From contig SLOG01000167.1 of the NCBI GenBank assembly GCA_007132635.1, positions 1-5,561 of the forward strand: a stretch of DNA of 5,561 bases, in the 5' to 3' direction. The position numbers and the translations under genes were made by a program. The stretch is from Limnochordia bacterium. GTDB lineage: Bacteria; Bacillota; Limnochordia; Darwinibacteriales; SLO01. Each line of letters opens with the position of its first letter. Within the stretch, counting starts at the first letter, position 1. Shown here piece after piece: positions 1 through 5,020 of the stretch. The notes under the pieces are model-generated. The model worked only from the letters and a program-made list of their open reading frames with translations, had not been told where the DNA came from and ran no database searches.

Positions 1-1
1 G

Positions 2-700
2 AACTTTGTGGACCTTGAGGAAACCGAGCTTTTCTTCTACAACGGTCTGAACTTGGAGGAATGGCTCCCGCAGGCAGAAGCCGTGTTGAGCGGCGAGAGT
101 CAGAGAGTAGCCTTGGGTGAAGTGGTCGATGCTGAATACCTGAAGATAAAAGTCGGCGAGCGGAGCGGGGATATTGACCCGCATTTGTGGATGAATCCAA
201 AGAATGTCATGGAGTATGCTGCAGCCATAACGGAAGCGTTGTCTGCAGCTGATCCGCAAAACGAGGCGTTCTACCGAGACAACGCGGCGGCCTACCACGC
301 AGAGCTCAAAAAACTGTATGAGGAGTTGCGAGAGGAAATAAGCAGCATTCCTCGCGAACACCGGGTGTTAATAACCAGTGAAGCAGCTTTCCGGTACTTT
401 GCAGACGCATACGGCTTCATCCATGACGGGATATGGGGTTCAAATGCTGAGGAAGAAGGCACGCCCCGACAGATTGTCCGTATTCTGCAGGTCATCGAAG
501 ACAATAATGCTGCAGCCATCTTCTGGGAAAGTACAATATCGGACCGTTATGTTCAGGCGGTTGCCGCTGACACAGACTTACCGGTGAGGGGTCCCTTGTA
601 TGTAGATTCCCTTGACCGACCAGGCACACCTGGCGATTCATACATTGGGCTTATGCGTCACAATGTGAGCTTGATTGTCGATGCCCTGGGTGCCAGGTAA
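2..700 (+). CDS. mntA: Metal ABC transporter substrate-binding protein, Mn/Fe type (5' partial)
   Basis: This is the extracytoplasmic metal-binding component of a cluster A-I (TroA/PsaA/ZnuA family) ABC importer, which hands a divalent metal to the permease encoded downstream. The frame is open to the left edge, so the signal peptide and the first metal-binding His are missing; the GTG at 8 is internal, because the codons before it fit the family. Numbering residues from that GTG, YNGLNLEEW (11-19) is a family motif. The DPHLWMNP motif supplies His59, TSEAAFRYF supplies Glu125 (codon 380-382), and YVDSL supplies Asp200 (codon 605-607). The NAEEEGTP segment (146-153) also matches PsaA/MntC-like proteins. 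Zinc-binding ZnuA proteins normally have His where Glu125 lies and often a His-rich loop, which is absent here. Manganese, or possibly iron, is therefore the likely substrate. The symbol follows Bacillus usage; psaA, mntC and sitA name the same role elsewhere. Confidence 0.93.
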   Translation, partial: NFVDLEETELFFYNGLNLEEWLPQAEAVLSGESQRVALGEVVDAEYLKIKVGERSGDIDPHLWMNPKNVMEYAAAITEALSAADPQNEAFYRDNAAAYHAELKKLYEELREEISSIPREHRVLITSEAAFRYFADAYGFIHDGIWGSNAEEEGTPRQIVRILQVIEDNNAAAIFWESTISDRYVQAVAADTDLPVRGPLYVDSLDRPGTPGDSYIGLMRHNVSLIVDALGAR

Positions 701-709
701 GCAATCATC

Positions 710-723
710 AAGGAGTTGAGGTG
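710..723 (+). promoter_or_regulatory. Ribosome binding site of the ATPase gene
   Basis: Two purine-rich stretches lie in the 28-base gap after the binding-protein gene: AAGGAG at 710-715 and GAGGTG at 718-723. The second is five bases from the ATG at 729 and is the likelier pairing partner for 16S rRNA. It supports the ATG at 729 despite the longer than usual N-terminus of the protein. Confidence 0.65.
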
Positions 724-728
724 TCGCT

Positions 729-1547
729 ATGGAGTTAGCAAAGGATCTGGAATTGGATGGACTGTTTGAGGTACGGCAGCCACCGGGGTCGAATCCTGTG
801 GTTGCCGCTGAAAACATCAGTGCTCATTACCCATTCAGCAAAGAACGAGCGCTTGACAACGTGACGTTCAAGCTGATGCCTGGGGAGCTCGTAGCCCTAG
901 TCGGTCCCAATGGTGCCGGGAAGTCTACACTGTTCAACATCCTGTCTGGTGTTAACCGACGCTACTCAGGGAAATTGGCGATAGAAGGAGCAACTCTAGC
1001 CGAAAAGCAGCGGTCGAGCTGTGTCACCTATATGCCGCAGGAGGGTCAGATTGATTGGGATTACCCTATATTGGTGCAGGATGTGGTAACCCTAGGGCTG
1101 TACGGCATGGTCCGCAACCAACGATGGCGGAGGCTGTTTGGCCTGTCGGATTACTCGCAGGAACACAGAGCTTCGGCACTGCGCGCGCTGCAAGCAGTCG
1201 AGATGGAAGCTCTTAGTGATCGAGACATAGGGACTTTGTCGGGAGGACAGAAGAAGCGAGTTTTTCTGGCTCGCGCCCTTGCTCAGCAAGCTCGTTTATT
1301 GCTTCTCGATGAACCGTTGGCTGGAGTCGACCAACGGTCTGAGGATGTCATTGTGAAGGTGTTGGCTCAGATGGCCGCGCAGGGTGCTACTGTATTCATG
1401 GCATCCCACGACATAGCTGGCGCCAGACACTACGCAAACCGCATTTTGTTGTTGAACAAGAGGATCATCGGGATGGGTCCTCCTGAGGACGTAATCAACG
1501 AGACGATGCTGAACAAGGTATTTGGTCGCTCGCTGCACTTCTTTTGA
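729..1547 (+). CDS. mntB: Manganese-type ABC transporter ATP-binding protein
   Basis: This 272-residue protein is the cytoplasmic ATPase that powers the metal importer. All nucleotide-binding motifs are intact. Walker A is GPNGAGKST (59-67). The Q-loop Gln104 lies in YMPQEGQIDWDYP, a form typical of Mn/Zn/Fe importers of this family. The ABC signature is LSGGQ (170-174), Walker B is LLLLDEP (190-196) with catalytic Glu195, and the switch His227 is in ASHDI. About 20 residues precede the usual start of the nucleotide-binding fold (near VVAAENI, 24-30), so the N-terminus is somewhat long. The ATG at 729 is nevertheless supported by GAGGTG at 718-723, five bases upstream, with AAGGAG at 710-715 a little further off. 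Only 28 bases separate it from the binding-protein gene, which implies cotranscription. Manganese specificity is inferred from the neighbours, since the ATPase does not determine it. Confidence 0.95.
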   Translation: MELAKDLELDGLFEVRQPPGSNPVVAAENISAHYPFSKERALDNVTFKLMPGELVALVGPNGAGKSTLFNILSGVNRRYSGKLAIEGATLAEKQRSSCVTYMPQEGQIDWDYPILVQDVVTLGLYGMVRNQRWRRLFGLSDYSQEHRASALRALQAVEMEALSDRDIGTLSGGQKKRVFLARALAQQARLLLLDEPLAGVDQRSEDVIVKVLAQMAAQGATVFMASHDIAGARHYANRILLLNKRIIGMGPPEDVINETMLNKVFGRSLHFF

Positions 1548-1581
1548 CGAGAAGGAATGGCGAGAGTATGGGTGCGAATGC

Positions 1582-1646
1582 GTTGATTTTCTCCGCTTTT
1601 CCACGGACGAGGTGAAACAGCACTCGTCAAAACCGAGAACATCAAC
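1582..1646. repeat. Imperfect inverted repeat between ATPase and permease genes
   Basis: The outer arms are GTTGATTTTCTC (1582-1593) and GAGAACATCAAC (1635-1646), complementary at 11 of 12 positions with one mismatch (1588 against 1640). Inside them, TTTT (1597-1600) can pair with AAAA (1629-1632). GACGAG (1606-1611) pairs with CTCGTC (1623-1628), and TG/CA extends this stem past a bulged G at 1612, leaving the six-base loop AAACAG (1615-1620). In RNA this could fold into one long interrupted hairpin that fills much of the gap. No run of T follows, so it is not a standard intrinsic terminator. It might be an RNA stability or processing element, a translational control element for the permease 16 bases downstream, or a small repeat insertion. 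Its function is not known. Confidence 0.6.
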
Positions 1647-1655
1647 AGCCTTCTT

Positions 1656-1661
1656 GAGAGG
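1656..1661 (+). promoter_or_regulatory. Possible ribosome binding site of the permease gene, oddly placed
   Basis: GAGAGG touches the ATG at 1662 directly, which is too close for efficient use with that start. It would lie 3 bases from an in-frame GTG at 1665 and 12 bases from an in-frame GTG at 1674. No ATG, GTG or TTG occurs in frame between the TGA at 1584-1586 and 1662. The true start is therefore 1662, 1665 or 1674, and only a few N-terminal residues are in doubt. Confidence 0.4.
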
Positions 1662-2606
1662 ATGGTGGGGACTGTGGGGTTTGTTTACCGGATATTAGAG
1701 GACGCTCTGATTGCTTCTTACGAGGGCCTAGGGGGTCTATTCGCTTTTCTGCCGGGCGGACTAGGTGATCCCTTTCAGTATGCCTTTATGCAGCGAGCGT
1801 TGCTGACTGCCTTATTGGTGGGCGTGGCATGTGGTGTTCTGTCTTGTTTTGTGGTTCTTCTCAAATGGTCCTTACTGGGAGATGCGATTAGTCATGCAGT
1901 GCTTCCAGGCGTTGGTTTGGCTTACCTCTTGAATCTTCCGTTTGCATTGGGGGCATTTGTTTTCGGTGTTTTAGCGGCTTTCAGCATGGTAATAGTGGAG
2001 CAGAAGACCAAGGTGAAACAAGATGCTGCCATGGGTATCATGTTGACCTCGTATTTTGCGTTCGGGGTTGTGTTGATAAGTCGCTTAGCTAGTTCAACGC
2101 ATCTCATGCATATCTTATTTGGCAATGTTCTGGGAGTGCGTATGCCAACGTTAGTCTTAACCTTTCTCGTTAGTGGTGCCGGTTTGCTGTTGATAAAAAT
2201 CTTCTACCGAGAGTTGCTGTTGTATACGTTCGATCCAGTGTACGCGAAGGCACTCGGCATACCGACGGAGTGGATTCACTATGGACTGATGCTTTTAGTG
2301 ACAGCCACGATCGTGGCTAGTCTCGAGACTGTCGGCATTATCTTAGTTGTCGCTATGTTGATAACCCCGGGAGCCACAGCGTACTTGCTCTGTCGCCGCC
2401 TGACGTCCATGATTTTTGTTTCCGGTTTTTGCGGGTGTGCAGCTGGCGTCGTAGGACTCTATCTCTCTTTCATCCACAACATTTCCTCCGGGGGTACCAT
2501 AGTTCTTGTGTCTACAGCACTGTTTCTTATCGCTCTTGCGGCAAATCAGATACGGCAAGCTAAATACGTTCCAGCAGAACCCTCTGAAGGGGCGGGCACA
2601 CCATGA
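1662..2606 (+). CDS. mntC: Manganese-type ABC transporter permease
   Basis: This 314-residue integral membrane protein forms the metal channel of the importer and belongs to the ABC-3 (ZnuB/TroC/MntB) family. Characteristic stretches are DPFQYAFMQRALL (36-48), LLGDAISHAVLPGVGLAYLL (71-90), MHILFGNVLGV (149-159), VGIILVVAMLITPGATAYLL (224-243) and SGGTIVLVSTALFL (276-289). Hydrophobic segments spread over residues 45-66, 80-112, 122-142, 162-182, 206-245, 250-270 and 278-295 suggest about eight or nine membrane helices. The roughly 40 residues before the first conserved helix include the amphipathic lead-in usual for this family. The ATG at 1662 is the first possible start, with GTG at 1665 or 1674 as alternatives. 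The gene ends in an ATGA overlap with the repressor gene, indicating translational coupling. Only one permease gene is present, so the transporter probably uses a homodimer. The symbol follows Bacillus naming. Confidence 0.93.
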   Translation: MVGTVGFVYRILEDALIASYEGLGGLFAFLPGGLGDPFQYAFMQRALLTALLVGVACGVLSCFVVLLKWSLLGDAISHAVLPGVGLAYLLNLPFALGAFVFGVLAAFSMVIVEQKTKVKQDAAMGIMLTSYFAFGVVLISRLASSTHLMHILFGNVLGVRMPTLVLTFLVSGAGLLLIKIFYRELLLYTFDPVYAKALGIPTEWIHYGLMLLVTATIVASLETVGIILVVAMLITPGATAYLLCRRLTSMIFVSGFCGCAAGVVGLYLSFIHNISSGGTIVLVSTALFLIALAANQIRQAKYVPAEPSEGAGTP

Positions 2607-3001
2607 AGGAAAAAGCCAGCATTGCAGCAGAAGACTATCTTGAGGCGCTCTACGAGTTAATCGAACAAAAGGGCTTTGCCACTACCGGAACAGTTGCCGA
2701 AAGGGTCGGGGTCCATCCTTCGACAGCCACCCGCATGCTAAAGAAATTAGATGGACAGGGTTTGGCGAAGTTCTATCCCTACAGTAACGCGACGTTGACA
2801 AATCGGGGCAAGCAGATAGGGCAAAAGATCCACGAACGACACAAAGTGCTCGATGTGTTTCTACAGCTGCTCGGGATCGATGACTGCGAAAAGAGGGCGC
2901 AAGATATTGAGGGTCTCGAACACCATTTGAGTGAGGAAACCCTCCGAGCGCTTGAGTCTCTGACAGTTTACTTGAAGGAGCATTCACATGATAAACGGTA
3001 A
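2603..3001 (+). CDS. mntR: MntR-like manganese-responsive transcriptional repressor (DtxR family)
   Basis: This 132-residue regulator should bind DNA when loaded with Mn(II) and so repress uptake genes when the metal is plentiful. The N-terminal winged helix-turn-helix spans about 8-70, with VAERVGVHPSTATRMLKKL (31-49) as the helix-turn-helix and LTNRGK (65-70) in the wing. The C-terminal helices (72-128) form the dimerisation and metal domain. Aligned by eye with Bacillus subtilis MntR (Asp8, Glu11, His77, Glu99, Glu102, His103), every metal ligand is kept, as Asp11, Glu14, His80, Glu103, Glu106 and His107. The iron regulator DtxR has Met10 and Cys102 in key positions, so manganese is favoured. 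The SH3-like third domain of DtxR is absent, as in MntR (142 residues in B. subtilis). The ATG at 2603 overlaps the permease stop, with AAGGGG at 2587-2592 as ribosome binding site. The gene lies inside its presumed target operon, so autoregulation is likely; the operator is outside the window. Confidence 0.92.
   Translation: MKEKASIAAEDYLEALYELIEQKGFATTGTVAERVGVHPSTATRMLKKLDGQGLAKFYPYSNATLTNRGKQIGQKIHERHKVLDVFLQLLGIDDCEKRAQDIEGLEHHLSEETLRALESLTVYLKEHSHDKR
2975..2980 (+). promoter_or_regulatory. Ribosome binding site of the yibE/F-like gene inside mntR
   Basis: AAGGAG lies seven bases before the ATG at 2988, within the last codons of the repressor gene. It fixes the start of the YibE/F protein 14 bases inside mntR. 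Both proteins must therefore come from the same transcript and are probably translationally coupled. Confidence 0.8.
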
Positions 3002-4097
3002 TCCTCTGCAAAGTCTTCTTATTCGAGTCGCGGCAGCATCGTTGTTGTGCTGCCTACTAATCATACTTATCTTCCCCGGCAGAGTAGTGGCCGTCACCTA
3101 TGAGTACTTACGTGCGCGAGTTGTGGAAGTGGAGGATGTAGAACGACCAGAGCATATAGAGCAGCAAGTAAAGGCGGAAATACTGGGTGGTGCTCGGTCG
3201 GGAGAACGCTTGTCTTTTGCCAATCACTATTCGGAGACGATACCTGGTCTATACTATTTGAACGTTGGCAGTTACGTAGTCCTAGGTTTGCAGTACGATG
3301 GCGGCGAGCTGAGGTCGGTTTTTCTGCAGGACATAGCCCGGGATCGAAGCATGGTCTTGCTGGCTGTGATATTTGCTGCCCTTTTGATCGTGATTGGTAG
3401 AGCTCAGGGTTTGAAAACGCTCGTGACTTTGTTAGTGACAGCTGTGGCCTTAGTCTTTTTCCTCCTGCCAGCCATTCTGAATGGGTATGATCCCATTGTC
3501 GCGTCGGCTGGTACGGCGGGAGTGATTGCGTTGGTTACTCTCTTGGTCGTCGGCGGATGGAACCGCAAATCTTTGGCGGCGATTCTTGGTACTTTGAGCG
3601 GCGTGTTGGTTGCTGGTTCTTTAACGCTTTGGTTTGGCAGTGTTCTGGAGTTAACTGGGTTCACTTCGGAAGAGGCTCACATGCTAAGGGTGTATGGTGG
3701 TATCACTAACTTAAGAGGCGTCCTTTTCGGAGGGATCATTCTAGGATCGCTAGGTGCTGTAACGGATGTGGGCATGTCCATTGCGTCAGCGGCATTGGAG
3801 ATTAAACAAGCCAATACGGGAATTTCTCGAAAAGCTCTCTTTCGGTCTGCAATGAATGTGGGCCGAGACATAATGGGCACAATGGCAAACACCCTCATTC
3901 TAGCTTATGTTGGGACGACTATGCCGCTGCTGCTTCTGGTACTGCATCTGGAAACGGATTGGCTGGTGATTGCTAACATGAACATTATCGCCGCTGAGAT
4001 GCTGCGCGGTATGGCAGGCAGCATCGGTTTGGTGGTGAGCATTCCCGCTACAGCATCGGTCGCCGCACTGATCCTTTCAGCGAAGGACACCCAATAA
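2988..4097 (+). CDS. YibE/F family multi-pass membrane protein
   Basis: This 369-residue protein resembles the YibE/F family of membrane proteins, whose biochemical role is not established. An N-terminal membrane segment (about 10-31) is followed by a soluble, probably extracytoplasmic domain (about 35-118). Further hydrophobic helices lie near 121-138, 143-163, 169-190, 196-217, 243-268, 301-320 and 343-365. Conserved family stretches are LGAVTDVGMSIASA (255-268), GRDIMGTMANTLILAYVG (292-309) and EMLRGMAGSIGLVVSIPATA (337-356). Their polar and charged residues (Asp260, Arg293, Asp294, Asn301, Glu337, Arg340) lie in or beside membrane segments and could line a transport path, which is inference. 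The length fits the single-chain Gram-positive form. The start overlaps mntR by 14 bases and has a good ribosome binding site at 2975-2980. Coexpression with a manganese importer and its regulator suggests a role in metal or envelope homeostasis, but nothing in the protein proves this. Confidence 0.88.
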   Translation: MINGNPLQSLLIRVAAASLLCCLLIILIFPGRVVAVTYEYLRARVVEVEDVERPEHIEQQVKAEILGGARSGERLSFANHYSETIPGLYYLNVGSYVVLGLQYDGGELRSVFLQDIARDRSMVLLAVIFAALLIVIGRAQGLKTLVTLLVTAVALVFFLLPAILNGYDPIVASAGTAGVIALVTLLVVGGWNRKSLAAILGTLSGVLVAGSLTLWFGSVLELTGFTSEEAHMLRVYGGITNLRGVLFGGIILGSLGAVTDVGMSIASAALEIKQANTGISRKALFRSAMNVGRDIMGTMANTLILAYVGTTMPLLLLVLHLETDWLVIANMNIIAAEMLRGMAGSIGLVVSIPATASVAALILSAKDTQ

Positions 4098-4115
4098 CGA
4101 TGCTGCGGGTTTTTT
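4044..4115 (+). terminator. Possible intrinsic terminator at the end of the Mn/yibE-F operon
   Basis: CAGCATCG (4051-4058) is perfectly complementary to CGATGCTG (4098-4105). Beyond a three-base bulge (4048-4050), CCCG (4044-4047) pairs with CGGG (4106-4109). Six T residues follow at once (4110-4115). The loop is long (39 bases), but it contains a smaller hairpin, CTGA (4068-4071) with TCAG (4077-4080), which would shorten the effective loop. The upstream arm lies inside the coding sequence, so a terminating ribosome would interfere with folding. The T run placed directly after the stem is the best argument for it; the long loop is the argument against. Confidence 0.4.
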
Positions 4116-4151
4116 GAAGACTTGGCTGGGATTATGCGTGATCTTTGAATT

Positions 4152-4157
4152 GGAGGG
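4152..4157 (+). promoter_or_regulatory. Ribosome binding site of the SDR gene
   Basis: GGAGGG lies six bases before the ATG at 4164 and is the strongest Shine-Dalgarno match in this gap. It supports that start, from which the cofactor-binding motif begins at residue 11, as is normal for classical SDR enzymes. Confidence 0.75.
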
Positions 4158-4163
4158 ATAGCG

Positions 4164-4988
4164 ATGAAGTGGAAAGGCAAGACAGCCATCGTGACCGGAG
4201 CGGGGAGCGGTATTGGCCGCGCTATAGCGGGGCAGTTGGGAGCGATGGGTATGCGAGTTGCCTGCTGTGGCCGGAGAGAGCGTGCACTTGAGGAGACGGC
4301 TGTGGTAATCGAGAAGTTGGGCGGTGACGCGGACATTTTCCCTTTGGATCTACTAGTCGCAGATCAAGTCAACCACATGGTGGATTCTGTGATCGCCCGA
4401 TGGGGTACCGTGGATGTCCTGATTAACAATGCAGGGCGGCATGGTTCTGTCGGTCCGTTGTGGACTTTGGATCCGGACGATTGGTGGGCAGACTTGGAAG
4501 TGAATCTGCTGGGGACGTTCCACTGCTGTCAGCAGGTTCTGCCGCAGATGTGCCAACAAGGAACAGGACTTATCGTCAACATCAGTGGTGGGGGGGACGT
4601 GCAGTCTCGACCGTTTGGCAGCTCATATGCTTGTTCCAAGGCGGCTGTGCTGCGGTTGACAGATTCGCTGGCGGAGGAGCTGCACACGATGGGGTATGGC
4701 CGTGTGACGGTCTTGGCGTTTAACCCTGGGTTTACTCGGACGGCCATGACAGAAGCGATTGCTGCTTCTTCTGAAGCGGCCCAATGGATGCCTATGTTTG
4801 CCGAACGGTTTCGCAGCGGACAGGTTCAAAAACCAGAGGACGCAGCCGAACGGCTTGTACGGTTTGTCTCCCAGGCAGGACCAGCCTTGTCGGGGCGAGT
4901 GTTTCACATTGACGATCCTTTAGAAGCGATCCTAGACCAGCAGGACAGTCTGGCAGACGAGGACTTCTTTCTGCGGGGTAGATCGTGA
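4164..4988 (+). CDS. Short-chain dehydrogenase/reductase (SDR) family oxidoreductase
   Basis: This 274-residue cytoplasmic enzyme has the features of a classical SDR and should oxidise an alcohol or reduce a carbonyl with a nicotinamide cofactor. The cofactor-binding motif is TGAGSGIG (11-18). Arg37 and Arg38 after the second strand favour NADP(H) over NAD(H). Asp62 sits in the adenine-binding LDL, NNAG is at 88-91, and the catalytic set Asn114, Ser141, Tyr155 and Lys159 is complete (YACSK at 155-159). NPGFTRT (187-193) follows the sixth strand. The substrate cannot be read from the sequence, and the acidic tail (about 250-268) is not a motif I recognise. The ATG at 4164 has GGAGGG at 4152-4157, six bases upstream. 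The 66-base gap and the possible terminator before it suggest a separate transcription unit, although I found no convincing promoter. A run of seven G at 4590-4596 lies in the coding sequence, and the frame stays intact across it. Confidence 0.93.
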   Translation: MKWKGKTAIVTGAGSGIGRAIAGQLGAMGMRVACCGRRERALEETAVVIEKLGGDADIFPLDLLVADQVNHMVDSVIARWGTVDVLINNAGRHGSVGPLWTLDPDDWWADLEVNLLGTFHCCQQVLPQMCQQGTGLIVNISGGGDVQSRPFGSSYACSKAAVLRLTDSLAEELHTMGYGRVTVLAFNPGFTRTAMTEAIAASSEAAQWMPMFAERFRSGQVQKPEDAAERLVRFVSQAGPALSGRVFHIDDPLEAILDQQDSLADEDFFLRGRS

Positions 4989-5020
4989 GCACCGTTAGCG
5001 TCAGATCCCATTAGAGAAAC

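Noticed and set aside
8..10. GTG as the start of the binding-protein gene
   Set aside because: The frame is open to base 2, the residues before it fit the family, and the protein from here would lack a signal peptide and the first metal-binding His. The gene is cut by the window edge.
1582..1646. The inverted repeat as an intrinsic terminator or a yybP-ykoY manganese riboswitch
   Set aside because: No T run follows the stem, and I could not find the conserved loop sequences of the yybP-ykoY class, so neither label is justified.
2152..2163. Palindrome-like GTTA...TAAC sequence as a DtxR/MntR operator
   Set aside because: It is short, lies inside the permease coding sequence far from any promoter, and does not resemble the known MntR box.
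2682..3011. Minus-strand open frame of 109 codons opposite mntR
   Set aside because: It is antisense to a gene with all its functional residues intact, and has no recognisable domain or convincing ribosome binding site.
4122..4150. Possible promoter for the SDR gene (TTGGCT, 17-base spacer, TTGAAT)
   Set aside because: Both hexamers match the consensus poorly, and transcription would start on the ribosome binding site itself.
3905..4336. Minus-strand open frame of 143 codons opposite the yibE/F-like and SDR genes
   Set aside because: It spans two well-supported plus-strand genes and the gap between them, shows no family motif, and has the low-complexity Ser/Pro/Ala make-up of an antisense shadow.
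4460..4723. Second plus-strand frame of 87 codons inside the SDR gene
   Set aside because: It lies wholly within a gene whose motifs are complete in the other frame, and its Gly/Arg/Val/Ala-rich product shows no domain.
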